From the NCBI GenBank assembly GCA_048380335.1, contig DBFCCI010000022.1, forward strand, positions 33,108-97,107: 64,000 nt of DNA. The letters are read 5' to 3'. Positions within the stretch are counted from its first letter, which is position 1. Every line of letters begins with the position of its first letter. The notes below the pieces were generated by a model. The model ran no database searches. It had not been told where the DNA came from and saw only the letters and a list, made by a program, of their open reading frames with translations. The DNA comes from Lachnospira sp900551945. GTDB taxonomy: Bacteria > Bacillota > Clostridia > Lachnospirales > Lachnospiraceae. Shown here piece by piece: positions 35,516-45,152 of the stretch. A program made the position numbers and the translations under genes.

Positions 35516-37213
35516 ATGAGTATTAGAAAGAAAATATTATTAATTGCAATAGCTCCTGTATTGATTTTAGGGATACTATCAATTATATTTACCTTTACAA
35601 TTATGAAAAATACGATGATGAATGAAATTGAAGAAGCCTTAAGGGGCACAGCGGCAGCAACCCTTGCGGCGTATGACCAAAACACTGGTGATTATTTAAA
35701 GGCTTCCAATGGAGATATATGGAAAGGAAGTTATAATATTTCAAAGTCAGAAAGTCTTGTTGACAGAATTAAAGAAAATACAGGCATGGACGTAACATTT
35801 TTTTATGGAAGTGAACGTATAATGACTTCCGCAGTTGACAGCAATGGAGATAGAATACTTGATTCAGTTGCAGGAGATGTAATAGTTGAAAATGTACTTA
35901 ATAGCGGTAACAATTACTTTAGCAAAGCTGTATCAATTGATGGCACATTAAATTATGGATATTATATGCCCGTTTATCAAAACGGAAGTAGTGATATAGT
36001 TGGAATGGTGTTTGTCGGAACTGACAAAGAAGAAAAAGACGCTGTTATAAGAAATATTATGATGATTATAGGAGCATCTGTATGTATTGTTATGGCGGTA
36101 TGTGCAGGTATAGCAATAAAAATGTCGTCTTCTTTAAGTAAGGATATTAAGATAAGTATTGACGTAGTAAAAGAAGTGGCAGGTGGTAATCTTGATATTT
36201 GGGTTGATGACAGATTAATGAAAAAGAAAGACGAAGTAGGTGAGCTTTCAAAAATTACAGTTACACTTAGAGATACAATGAAGTCAGTAATTAAAGATAT
36301 TTCTTCAAATGCTAAGACTATTCTTGAAGCAGGAAATAATCTAAAAGAAGTTGCAGATAAGACTAGTGTGACGATGGAAGAAGTAAGGTCAGCCGTTGCT
36401 ATAGTAACACAAAATTCAGGCGAGCAGGCGCAACATTCAAAGAATACGTCAGAATATATGAAGATTATGGGAAATGATATTACAGAAACATCTGACGAAG
36501 TAGAGTTACTTAGCAATAATGCCCTTTCAATGCAACAATCAGGAAAGCAGGCACAAGAAACACTTTTTAAGCTTTGCACAATTAACAAAGATGTGGAAAA
36601 TATAATAAATGAAGTGCAGACACAGACAGAACAGACAAATACTTCTATACAAGAAATACGCAGTACAACCGAGTTAATATCTTCAATAGCAGAACAGACT
36701 AACATGTTAAGCCTTAATGCTTCTATTGAAGCGGCAAGAGCTGGTGAGAGTGGCAGAGGCTTTGCTGTTGTAGCAGAGCAAATTAAAAAGCTTGCTGATG
36801 AGTCAAAGACTTCAAGTAAAGAGATTGATAAGACTTCTAAGGAGCTTATAGAAGCTTCTCAAAAGTCAGTCGAAGTTATGAAGCAAATGCAAGCTATAAT
36901 TACAAGTCAAAGTGAAAGTATGAATGAAACACAAAATGTAGTTGAAAGTGTGCTAAATGCGATAGAAAGCTCTATGGATAGTATAGGACTGATAAAGACG
37001 AAGGCTAAAAAACTTGAAAATTCAAGAAATGAAGTTATACAAGCCGTTAGTCAGCTTTCAGAAACATCACAACACAATGTAGAAGAAACTATAAAGACGC
37101 ATGATGAAACTGTTGAAGTAGCAGATACATTTAAAGATGTAGCACAAAGCGCAAAAAGATTACAACAGATTGCAGGACAACTTGCAGATAGTGTGGATTA
37201 TTTTAAGATATAA
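35516..37213 (+). CDS. Methyl-accepting chemotaxis protein
   Basis: 565 residues. Membrane segment at about 9-28, an extracytoplasmic single-Cache-like domain (~35-180), a second membrane segment at about 183-204, HAMP region (~205-260) and the signalling coil. The conserved hairpin tip is EQTNMLSLNASIEAARAGE followed by GRGFAVVAEQIKKLADES. It relays ligand signals to CheA/CheW. The BMP lipoprotein just upstream could present its ligand. GAGGTGA precedes the start. Confidence 0.94.
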   Translation: MSIRKKILLIAIAPVLILGILSIIFTFTIMKNTMMNEIEEALRGTAAATLAAYDQNTGDYLKASNGDIWKGSYNISKSESLVDRIKENTGMDVTFFYGSERIMTSAVDSNGDRILDSVAGDVIVENVLNSGNNYFSKAVSIDGTLNYGYYMPVYQNGSSDIVGMVFVGTDKEEKDAVIRNIMMIIGASVCIVMAVCAGIAIKMSSSLSKDIKISIDVVKEVAGGNLDIWVDDRLMKKKDEVGELSKITVTLRDTMKSVIKDISSNAKTILEAGNNLKEVADKTSVTMEEVRSAVAIVTQNSGEQAQHSKNTSEYMKIMGNDITETSDEVELLSNNALSMQQSGKQAQETLFKLCTINKDVENIINEVQTQTEQTNTSIQEIRSTTELISSIAEQTNMLSLNASIEAARAGESGRGFAVVAEQIKKLADESKTSSKEIDKTSKELIEASQKSVEVMKQMQAIITSQSESMNETQNVVESVLNAIESSMDSIGLIKTKAKKLENSRNEVIQAVSQLSETSQHNVEETIKTHDETVEVADTFKDVAQSAKRLQQIAGQLADSVDYFKI

Positions 37214-37251
37214 GCTATTTATAATAAACAAATGGTCTTTATTTATGTAAA

Positions 37252-37294
37252 CAACAAGTCAAAGTCTGTATTTGTATAAGACTTTGACTTGTTG
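37252..37294 (+). terminator. Strong hairpin after the chemoreceptor gene
   Basis: CAACAAGTCAAAGTCT pairs perfectly with AGACTTTGACTTGTTG around an 11-base loop, without a T run. TTTATGTAAACAACAAG at 37242 overlaps its left arm. Confidence 0.6.
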
Positions 37295-37339
37295 TGATAA
37301 CTTGAAAAAATTGCAAAGTGTGTTTTATGGTTTTATAAA

Positions 37340-37513
37340 AATAGTAATGATTACTATTGCTATTTTAAGTATAAAGTGTTAATATAAGACAAATAGTCAA
37401 ACAAAGCTTTAAAATTTGTTTTGATATTAACTTTTAACACCATTATTATTACATTTTATAGAAAAATTTGTCATGTGCAATAAAAATGATAAGTTATTTG
37501 ATAGTGTTAAAAG
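37340..37513 (+). promoter_or_regulatory. Palindromes before the flavodiiron gene, PerR-like
   Basis: A 19-bp perfect palindrome at 37340-37358 with core ATAGTAATGATTACTAT matches the PerR consensus TTATAATNATTATAA at 11 of 15 positions. A second pair, CTTTTAACAC (37431-37440) and GTGTTAAAAG (37504-37513), is an inverted repeat. In clostridia PerR is known to repress flavodiiron and rubrerythrin genes, so the first site is plausible. No other gene-like content is seen in this gap. Confidence 0.35.
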
Positions 37514-37602
37514 CTAGTAATTATTTATTAGAATATTATTGAATTGAGAATACGATAATTATTAATAAAAATGTTAATAGTTAAGAAAATGGAGGATTGA
37601 GT

Positions 37603-38793
37603 ATGAGTACATTTAAAATATCTGATTCTGTAATTTACGTTGGAGCTGATGATAAGAAGCTTGATTTATTTGAAAGTCAATATAAAATTCCTGACGGAGT
37701 ATCATATAATTCTTACGTTATTAAAGATGAAAAAATTGTTGTTATGGATACAGTTGATAATCGTGCAACAGACCATTGGTTCGACAATTTGGAAGAAGCT
37801 TTTGACGGAAAAGCTCCAGATTATCTTGTGATTTCACACCTTGAGCCAGACCATGCAGGAAATATTCAGAGATTTTTAAATAAATATCCTGACACTATAG
37901 TAGTAACAAATGCAAAGGCATTTGCAATGCTTCCACAGTTTTTTGATTTACAGCTTGATGACAGTAAGAAGCTTGTTGTTAAAGAGGGCGATACATTAAA
38001 CATTGGTAAGCACACACTTACATTTGTAATGGCACCAATGGTTCACTGGCCAGAAGTTATGGTGACTTATGAGCAGTCAGAAAAGATACTTTTTAGCGCA
38101 GATGGTTTTGGTAAGTTTGGCGCATTAAATGGACAGATTACTTATTGTGGCAATGATGATAAGGAATGGGCAGAAGAAGCTAGAAGATATTTTATTAACA
38201 TTGTTGGAAAATATGGAACAAGTGTACAGGCTCTTTTAAAGAAAGCTTCAACTCTTGATATAAAGACAATTGCTCCATTACATGGTCCAGTATTAACTGA
38301 TAATTTAGGTTATTTTATAGATAAGTATATGACATGGAGTTCATATAAGCCAGAGCATAAGGGTACAGTTGTAGCTTATTCTTCAATTCATGGAAATACA
38401 GCCGTTGCTGCAAAAAAGATGGTTGAGATTATAAAAGACAATGGTGAAGAAAACGTTGAAGTATTTGACCTTTCAAGAGATGATATGGCACAGGCTGTAG
38501 CAAAAGCATTTGAATATGACAAGCTTGTACTTGCAGGAATTACTTATGATGGTGCGCTTATGCCTTGTATGGAAGATTATTTATATCATTTAAAGGTTAA
38601 GAATTTCCAGAGCAGAAAAGTTGCTATTATTGAAAATGGTACATGGGGTCCAGTGGCAGGTAACTTGATGAAAAAGTATCTTGAGAGTATGAAGGATATT
38701 AATATTTGTGAAAATGTTGTTACAATTAAGTCTGTTATGAATACTCAAAATCAAGAACAGATGGCTGAACTTGCAAAAGAGTTGTTAAATTAA
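37603..38793 (+). CDS. fprA: A-type flavoprotein / flavodiiron protein
   Basis: 396 residues from ATG 37603 (GGAGG at 37591-37595). N-terminal metallo-beta-lactamase-like domain with the di-iron motif HLEPDH near residues 81-86 and MVHWPE near 146; the C-terminal flavodoxin domain starts near residue 257 (AYSSIHGNTAVAAKKM) and ends with NGTWGPVAG. It reduces O2 to water or NO to N2O and protects anaerobes from oxygen. A monocistronic unit closed by a family A element. Confidence 0.94.
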   Translation: MSTFKISDSVIYVGADDKKLDLFESQYKIPDGVSYNSYVIKDEKIVVMDTVDNRATDHWFDNLEEAFDGKAPDYLVISHLEPDHAGNIQRFLNKYPDTIVVTNAKAFAMLPQFFDLQLDDSKKLVVKEGDTLNIGKHTLTFVMAPMVHWPEVMVTYEQSEKILFSADGFGKFGALNGQITYCGNDDKEWAEEARRYFINIVGKYGTSVQALLKKASTLDIKTIAPLHGPVLTDNLGYFIDKYMTWSSYKPEHKGTVVAYSSIHGNTAVAAKKMVEIIKDNGEENVEVFDLSRDDMAQAVAKAFEYDKLVLAGITYDGALMPCMEDYLYHLKVKNFQSRKVAIIENGTWGPVAGNLMKKYLESMKDINICENVVTIKSVMNTQNQEQMAELAKELLN

Positions 38794-38800
38794 TATGTGT

Positions 38801-39029
38801 GTAGGAAAAATGATATGATATTTTATAGTTGATGAATAAATTCTAAGTAGTTCTAAGCTGTGCTGGAAAGTTTTTGAAGACGAACGTGAGCGCAATCAAT
38901 GTGACATCGTGTCACTGATTGCTTGACCGCACGTCCATGTGCGGTCATCACTGATATTGTACAGCACAGCTAAGAATAACTAAGAATTTATCATATACTA
39001 TAAAATATCATATCATTTTTCTTATCTAC
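38801..39029. repeat. Family A palindrome, copy 2 (large form)
   Basis: Starts seven bases after the fprA stop. The outer stem AAAAATGATATGATATTTTA pairs with its complement at ~39001-39020; inner stems CTGTGCTG/ACAGCACAG and AAATTCTAAG/CTAAGAATTT. Two hairpins inside: GTGACA-TCG-TGTCAC within a longer GCAATCA stem, and GACCGCACGTCCATGTGCGGTC-type core GCACGTCCATGTGC. The remaining bases up to 39183 are AT-rich with no evident gene. Confidence 0.88.
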
Positions 39030-39183
39030 TTATATATTTTTATAGTGTTAATTAATATTAATTTATAGTGTGGAGTAATGGGTAATATATTGGGAAGTAT
39101 TTGTATTTTGTGATATTGATGGGGTGTAGATGTGGTATGGATTGGTGGAGTTTTTTTATAATAATTAGAGAAGTTGGAGTTTT

Positions 39184-40398
39184 ATGAGGTTAGATATTAT
39201 TGGATTGCTTAGTGCTTGTTCGTATGCGCTTGATTGTGTGGAGGCACAGTTTGTTAATGTAGCTACGGGACATTCTAAAAGAGTAGCTTATATGAGTGTG
39301 TGTATGGCACAGGAGTTTGGAATTGCAGGGGATAGTTTGCAAGATTTGGCGGCGTGTGCCTTGTTACATGACAATGCGTTGACACAGTATATTAGTGAAG
39401 AATTTCACAATGTTGTTGATGAAAGTTCTGTACAGAGTATAACGCCTAAACAATTGGGTATTCATTGTATTTATGGAGAAGAAAATCTTAAGAAATATCC
39501 CTTTAAGACAGATGTTAATGGAGTTATTTTATATCACCATGAAAATGCAAATGGAACAGGATCATTTGCTAAGAAATGGAATGAAGTGCCACTTTTTGCA
39601 AGGATTATTCATTTGTGTGATATTTTAGATAGCTTTTGTAGAACTAAGAATATTGATAAGAACACATGGGAAAGGGCAAAAAGTTATCTTATTAAAAGTA
39701 AAGGTACTATATTTGACGATGAATGTGTTGATGTATTTTTTAAGACATTTTCAAAAGAAAGCTTTGTGTTAATGGGGCGTGCTAATTTGGAAAAGCTTTT
39801 GCTAGAGAAAGTTCCAAGAACAATGCAGGAATATGACAATGAGGTATGCAAAGATATAGCAGATTTGTTTGCTAAGATTATTGATTACAAGTCGGAATTT
39901 ACAAGCAAACATTCTTTAGGCGTAGCTGAGTGTGCAGCCAAGATTTCAAGATATATGGGCTATGATGATGAAACTGTATATAAAATGTATCTTGCAGGCG
40001 CATTGCATGATATTGGAAAAGTTGTAATTGATAATGATATTCTCGAAAAGCCTGGGCGTTTAACAAGTGAGGAATTTTCTAAGATGAAAAATCATGCAGA
40101 AGTTACATATTACATATTGTCGCAGATAAATGACTTTGAAGATATAAGAGATTGGGCTTCATATCACCATGAAAAGTTAGATGGAAGTGGGTATCCTTTT
40201 GGAAAGAAGGGCGATGAGCTTACAACGAATGAACGCATAATGGCTTGCGTTGACATTTACCAAGCACTCACAGAAAAAAGACCATATAAAGACGGCATGA
40301 GCCATGAAAAGGCTTGTGAAATATTAGGAGATATGGCTGTGAAAGGGTGGATTGATAGAGATATTGTTAGTGTTGTAAGGAAGTGCTTTTTAGATTAA
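39184..40398 (+). CDS. HD-GYP domain protein, probable cyclic di-GMP phosphodiesterase
   Basis: 404 residues, no membrane segment. The C-terminal half is an HD-GYP domain: ALHDIGKV near residues 278-285, HHEKLDGSGYP near 329-339. The N-terminal half is a second HD-like domain with ALLHDN and HHENANGTG, where the GYP is lost, so it looks degenerate and may be a sensor. HD-GYP enzymes hydrolyse cyclic di-GMP; the GGDEF protein at 15833 is the only maker in the window. A terminator follows. Confidence 0.88.
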   Translation: MRLDIIGLLSACSYALDCVEAQFVNVATGHSKRVAYMSVCMAQEFGIAGDSLQDLAACALLHDNALTQYISEEFHNVVDESSVQSITPKQLGIHCIYGEENLKKYPFKTDVNGVILYHHENANGTGSFAKKWNEVPLFARIIHLCDILDSFCRTKNIDKNTWERAKSYLIKSKGTIFDDECVDVFFKTFSKESFVLMGRANLEKLLLEKVPRTMQEYDNEVCKDIADLFAKIIDYKSEFTSKHSLGVAECAAKISRYMGYDDETVYKMYLAGALHDIGKVVIDNDILEKPGRLTSEEFSKMKNHAEVTYYILSQINDFEDIRDWASYHHEKLDGSGYPFGKKGDELTTNERIMACVDIYQALTEKRPYKDGMSHEKACEILGDMAVKGWIDRDIVSVVRKCFLD

Positions 40399-40418
40399 TT
40401 TATAGTGAATATATTAAG

Positions 40419-40457
40419 AGTTGGTACATTTAAGTTTAGGGGTATCAACTTTTTTTG
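40419..40457 (+). terminator. Terminator after the HD-GYP gene
   Basis: AGTTGGTAC pairs with GTATCAACT (one G-T pair) followed by seven Ts. Confidence 0.75.
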
Positions 40458-40485
40458 AAATTATAAATTTTATAAGTTTATTGCA

Positions 40486-40507
40486 TGAGAATTGATAATA
40501 ATTCTCA
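40486..40507 (+). promoter_or_regulatory. Fur-box-like operator before nifJ
   Basis: TGAGAATT and AATTCTCA flank GATAAT, giving a 22-bp palindrome. Read as a 15-mer (40493-40507), TGATAATAATTCTCA matches the Fur consensus TGATAATNATTATCA at all but one position. It is ~200 bases before nifJ, whose product needs three 4Fe-4S clusters, so iron control makes sense. The remaining gap is AT-rich leader. Confidence 0.5.
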
Positions 40508-40708
40508 TTATTAATAAATTGTTTGTAAAAATACGAAAACTTAAGAAATAGTAAAACATTGCCAAAAAATAGACAGTGTTTTATAAAATTTTTATGTATT
40601 TTAATCAGAAATTTGCAATAATAACTTTACTTTTGCAAGAATTAAGATTAGAATATTAGTAATGGGAACGAATGTGACCACAATATTTTCCAAGGAGGAA
40701 TTATAAAA

Positions 40709-43700
40709 ATGGCTAGAGAAAAACAGTCTATGGATGGAAATACAGCCGCAGCTCATGTTGCCTATGCGTATACAGAAGTTGCTGGTATTTATCCAATCAC
40801 ACCTTCCAGCCCAATGGCAGACGTTGTTGACCAGTGGTCAGCAGCAGGAAGAAAAAATATTTTTGGTAACACAGTAAAAGTTACAGAAATGCAATCAGAA
40901 GCAGGTGCAGCAGGTACAGTTCATGGTTCATTAGCAGCCGGTGCTTTAACTACTACATTTACAGCTTCACAGGGTCTTCTTCTTATGATACCTAATATGT
41001 ACAAGATTGCTGGTGAACAGCTTCCTTGCGTATTTGATGTATCAGCTCGTACAGTAGCTACACAGTCACTTAATATCTTTGGTGACCATAGTGACGTTTA
41101 TGCTTGTCGTCAGACAGGTTTCGCAATGCTTGCAGAAACTAACCCACAGGAAGTTATGGATTTAAGTCCAGTTGCTCATCTTGCAGCACTTGAAGGAAAA
41201 GTTCCATTTATCAACTTCTTTGATGGTTTCCGTACATCTCACGAAATTCAGAAGATTGAAAAGTGGGATTATGAAGACCTTAAGGAAATGTGTAACATGG
41301 ACGCTGTTAAGGCATTCCGTGAACATGCACTTAATCCAGAACACCCAGCTATGCGTGGTTCTCACGAAAATGGTGATGTATTCTTCCAGCATCGTGAAGC
41401 ATGTAACTCAGCATACGATAATCTTCCAGCAGTTGTGGAAAAGTACATGAAGAAGATTAACGAAAAGCTTGGTACAGATTATGACTTATTCAACTACTAT
41501 GGTGCAGAAGATGCAGACAGAGTAATTATTGCAATGGGTTCTATCTGTGACGTTGCAGAAGAAGTTATTGATTACTTAACAGCTAAGGGAGAAAAAGTTG
41601 GTCTTGTTAAAGTAAGACTTTATCGTCCTTGGGTATCAGCTTCACTTCTTAAAGTTCTTCCTAAGACAGTTAAGAAGATTGCTGTTCTTGACAGAACAAA
41701 AGAACCTGGTTCATTAGGTGAACCACTTTACCTTGATGTTGCTACAACACTTCGTGAAGCTAAGATGAATGATATTGTCCTTACAGGTGGTCGTTACGGT
41801 CTTGGTTCTAAGGATACACCTCCTTCATCAGTATTTGCTATTTACAAAGAACTTGAAAAGGATGAACCAAAGGAAAGATTTACAATCGGTATCGTAGATG
41901 ATGTTACTAACTTAAGCTTACCAGAAGTTAAGCCAGCTCCTATCACATCAGCAGCAGGAACTGTTGAATGTAAGTTCTGGGGTCTTGGTGGTGATGGTAC
42001 AGTAGGTGCTAACAAGAACTCTACAAAGATTATCGGTGACCATACAGATAAGTATATTCAGGCTTACTTCCAGTATGACTCAAAGAAGACAGGTGGTATT
42101 ACAATATCACATCTTCGTTTTGGTGATAACCCAATTAAGAGCCCATATTACATCAATCAGGCTGACTTCGTAGCATGTCATAATCCTTCTTATGTAGTTA
42201 AGGGTTATAAGATGGTTCAAGATGTTAAGCCAGGCGGTATCTTTATGATTAACTGTCAGTGGTCTGATGAAGAACTTAATCAGCATATGCCAGCAGAAGC
42301 TAAGCAGTACATTGCTAAGAATAACATTCAGTTATACACAATCAATGCTATTGATAAGGCTATCGAAATTGGTATGGGTAAGAGAACTAACACAATCTTA
42401 CAGTCAGCTTTCTTTAAGCTTGCTAACGTAATGCCTATCGACCAGGCTGTTGAATATATGAAGGCAGCTGCTAAGAAGTCATACAGCAAGAAGGGTGACG
42501 CAGTTGTAGAAATGAACTACAAGGCTATTGATGCTGGTGTAGATGCAGTACATAAGGTAGAAGTACCTGCTGACTGGGCTACAGCAACAGAAGAAAAGAA
42601 GGTTGTTGAACGTACAGGTCGTCCAGCTACAGTTAAGATGGTTAATGAACTTCTTGACCCTATTGGATTAATGGACGGTGATAGTCTTCCAGTATCTGCA
42701 TTTAAGGATATTGCTGATGGTCAGTTTGAAACTGGTGCATCTGCATACGAAAAGAGAGGAACAGCAGTTATGGTTCCTGAATGGGACCCAACAAGCTGTG
42801 TTCAGTGTAATAGCTGTGCATTTGTATGTTCACATGCAACAATTCGTCCATTTATCTTAGATGCTGGTGAAGTTAGTGCTGCACCATCACAGATTAAGCT
42901 TGCTGATTCTAAGCATGCCGTTGCTGAAGGAATGAAGTTTACAATGAGCGTATCTCCATTAGACTGTATGGGATGTGGAGAATGTGTAACTGTATGTCCT
43001 GCTGCTGCTAAGGGTGCATTAAAGATGGTTCCACAGGAATCACAGGCAGACGAACAGCCAGTATTCAATTACTTAGTTGAAAATGTAGGCAAGAAGGAAA
43101 TCAAGCCAGCATTTACAGATACAACACCAATCGGTTCTCAGTATAATCAGCCACTCCTTGAGTTCTCAGGAAGCTGTGCAGGTTGTGCAGAAACATCTTA
43201 TGCAAGATTAATTACACAGTTATTTGGTGAGCATATGTACATCTCTAACGCAACAGGTTGTTCTTCAATCTGGGGTGGTCCAGCTGCTACATCACCATAT
43301 ACAGTTAATAAGGATTCTAAGAAAGGACCAGCATGGGCTAACTCATTATTTGAAGATAATGCAGAACATGGTTTTGGTATGTATCTTGGTCAGAAGACAC
43401 TTAGAGACCAGACTATTGAATTATTAAAGGAAATGGCTGAATCAGATAAGGCTTCAGAAGGACTTAAGGCTGCAGTTGCTAAGTTCATGGAAACTAAGGA
43501 AGATACTAAGGCTAACACACCAGCTGTTGAAGCTTTAATTCTAGAAGTAGAAAAAGCTGCTGCTGAAGGTTGCCCACTTGCTCCAGAAGTACTTGATAAG
43601 AAGGATTACCTTGCTAAGAAGTCTGTATGGATATTCGGTGGTGATGGTTGGGCTTACGATATCGGTTTCGGTGGTCTTGACCATGTACTTGCATCAGGTG

Positions 43701-44275
43701 AAAATGTAAATGTTATGGTATTCGATACAGAAATGTATTCTAATACAGGTGGACAGGCATCTAAGGCTTCTAACATCGGTGAAGTTTGTCAGTTCGCTGC
43801 TGCTGGTAAGGAAATCGGTAAGAAGTCACTTGCTGAAATCGCTATGAGCTATGGCTATGTATATGTAGCACAGATTGCTCTTGGTGCTAACCCAGCTCAG
43901 GCTGTTAAGGCTATTGCAGAAGCTGAAGCTTATCCAGGACCATCACTTATCATTGGTTATGCTCCTTGTGAACTTCACGGTATCGCTAAGGGTGGTATGA
44001 ACCATTGTCAGGATGAAATGAAGAAGGCTGTTAAGTCTGGATATTGGAACTTATTCTCATTCAACCCATCACTTAAGGCTGAAGGTAAGAATCCATTCAC
44101 ATTAACATCTAAGCCAGGTGACGGTTCATATCAGGAATTCCTTAACAACGAAGCGCGTTATACACGTCTTGTTAAGCCATTCCCTGAAAGAGCTAAGGAA
44201 CTCTTCGCTAAGTCAGAAGAAGTTGCTACAGAACGTTATGAACATCTCTTAAAGTTAGTAGAACTTTATAAGTAA
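40709..44275 (+). CDS. nifJ: Pyruvate:ferredoxin (flavodoxin) oxidoreductase
   Basis: 1188 residues, the full single-chain form. Thiamine-enzyme domains begin with DGNTAAAHVAYAYTEVAGIYPITPSSPM; the central ferredoxin domain has CVQCNSCAFVCSH and CMGCGECVTVCP, two 4Fe-4S clusters, and CAGCAETSY with a later cysteine holds the third; the thiamine diphosphate site is GGDGWAYDIGFGGLDH. It oxidises pyruvate to acetyl-CoA, CO2 and reduced ferredoxin, the core of fermentation here. Codons ending in C and CGT arginine are commoner than in neighbours, as in highly expressed genes. RBS AAGGAGG. Confidence 0.97.
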   Translation: MAREKQSMDGNTAAAHVAYAYTEVAGIYPITPSSPMADVVDQWSAAGRKNIFGNTVKVTEMQSEAGAAGTVHGSLAAGALTTTFTASQGLLLMIPNMYKIAGEQLPCVFDVSARTVATQSLNIFGDHSDVYACRQTGFAMLAETNPQEVMDLSPVAHLAALEGKVPFINFFDGFRTSHEIQKIEKWDYEDLKEMCNMDAVKAFREHALNPEHPAMRGSHENGDVFFQHREACNSAYDNLPAVVEKYMKKINEKLGTDYDLFNYYGAEDADRVIIAMGSICDVAEEVIDYLTAKGEKVGLVKVRLYRPWVSASLLKVLPKTVKKIAVLDRTKEPGSLGEPLYLDVATTLREAKMNDIVLTGGRYGLGSKDTPPSSVFAIYKELEKDEPKERFTIGIVDDVTNLSLPEVKPAPITSAAGTVECKFWGLGGDGTVGANKNSTKIIGDHTDKYIQAYFQYDSKKTGGITISHLRFGDNPIKSPYYINQADFVACHNPSYVVKGYKMVQDVKPGGIFMINCQWSDEELNQHMPAEAKQYIAKNNIQLYTINAIDKAIEIGMGKRTNTILQSAFFKLANVMPIDQAVEYMKAAAKKSYSKKGDAVVEMNYKAIDAGVDAVHKVEVPADWATATEEKKVVERTGRPATVKMVNELLDPIGLMDGDSLPVSAFKDIADGQFETGASAYEKRGTAVMVPEWDPTSCVQCNSCAFVCSHATIRPFILDAGEVSAAPSQIKLADSKHAVAEGMKFTMSVSPLDCMGCGECVTVCPAAAKGALKMVPQESQADEQPVFNYLVENVGKKEIKPAFTDTTPIGSQYNQPLLEFSGSCAGCAETSYARLITQLFGEHMYISNATGCSSIWGGPAATSPYTVNKDSKKGPAWANSLFEDNAEHGFGMYLGQKTLRDQTIELLKEMAESDKASEGLKAAVAKFMETKEDTKANTPAVEALILEVEKAAAEGCPLAPEVLDKKDYLAKKSVWIFGGDGWAYDIGFGGLDHVLASGENVNVMVFDTEMYSNTGGQASKASNIGEVCQFAAAGKEIGKKSLAEIAMSYGYVYVAQIALGANPAQAVKAIAEAEAYPGPSLIIGYAPCELHGIAKGGMNHCQDEMKKAVKSGYWNLFSFNPSLKAEGKNPFTLTSKPGDGSYQEFLNNEARYTRLVKPFPERAKELFAKSEEVATERYEHLLKLVELYK

Positions 44276-44314
44276 TCATAATTTTATAATAAGTGAATAA
44301 TTGCAATTAACACG

Positions 44315-44349
44315 AACCCTCGATTGTAGAAATACAGTCGGGGGTTTTT
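44315..44349 (+). terminator. nifJ terminator
   Basis: ACCCTCGATTGTA pairs with TACAGTCGGGGGT across GAAA, with five Ts. Confidence 0.85.
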
Positions 44350-44384
44350 GTGTTTGTATAAGGGCAATTATTGAAGAATGGGGA

Positions 44385-44531
44385 ATGTTTAGACAAGGAA
44401 TTGTGGCAGGAGCAATCGGGCTTGTTGTTCTTTTAATTACAGTAATTATATGGAGAAGAATGGAAGGTATAAAAACAGTTAAAGAAAATTTGGAACGCCA
44501 AATAGAGAATATGAAATTGTACCTTACTTCA
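44385..44531 (+). other. N-terminal remnant: membrane helix fused to TnpB
   Basis: From ATG 44385 the frame reads MFRQGIVAGAIGLVVLLITV, a membrane helix, then a charged helical stretch (KTVKENLERQIENMKLYL) and runs without a stop into the TnpB remnant. It may be the 5' end of a small membrane protein gene into which the element inserted. The ribosome site is poor. I do not recognise the family. Confidence 0.35.
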
Positions 44532-45152
44532 CAAGGCAAACCATTAGGCATAGACTTAGGGATTAAGTACTTAGCAATATGTTCAGATAAACACAAGTAT
44601 AAAAATATTAATAAAATACAAAAGGTAAAAAAATTAGAAAAAAGAAAACGCAGGTTGCAGCGTTGTATATCAAGAAGATATGAAAAAAATAAGAAGGGAG
44701 AATGTTACTGTAAAACAAGCAACATTATAAAAAGTGAAAAAGAACTTTTAAAGTTAAATCACAGACTAACAAATATTCGTCAGAACTATTTGCATCAGAC
44801 AACATCTGAAATTGTAAAACGAGAACCAAGTTTTATATGTATTGAAGATTTGAATGTAAAATGAATGATGAAGAATAGACATCTTTCAAAAGCAATACAA
44901 CAACAGTGTTTTGGAGAATTTAGAAGACAAATTGAATATAAATCTAAATGGAATAATACAAAAGTAATTATTGCAGATAGATTTTTTCCAAGTTCAAGAT
45001 TATGCAGTTGTTGTGGGAAAACCAAAAAAGATTTGAAGTTATCAGACCGTATTTACAGATGTGAATGTGGAAATGTAATTGATAGAGATTATCAGGCGGC
45101 TTTAAATCTGAAACAATATGGAGAGAATGTTTTAAAACAATCTGTAGTATAA
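44532..45152 (+). pseudogene. IS200/IS605-type TnpB remnant, truncated and interrupted
   Basis: Two consecutive pieces in one frame match the second half of TnpB: GIDLGIKYLAICSDKHKYK (first RuvC Asp), CIEDLNVK (catalytic Glu), then an in-frame TGA at 44862-44864, and MMKNRHLSKAIQQQCFGEF, the zinc finger C-x2-C-x15-C-x-C (CSCCG, CECG) and DRDYQAALNL (last RuvC Asp). Comparison with the usual NVxGMMKN suggests TGA arose from a GGA glycine codon. The N-terminal ~170 residues, including the DNA-recognition part, are missing. All three RuvC residues survive, but the protein should be dead. No TnpA is present. Confidence 0.88.

Noticed and set aside
38801..39029. Family A as an insertion sequence carrying a gene
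   Set aside because: No open frame fits inside 230 bases; the content is entirely palindromic.
44301..44384. Upstream extension of the TnpB-fused frame
   Set aside because: It runs through the nifJ terminator hairpin; an ATG at 44385 or no start at all is more reasonable.
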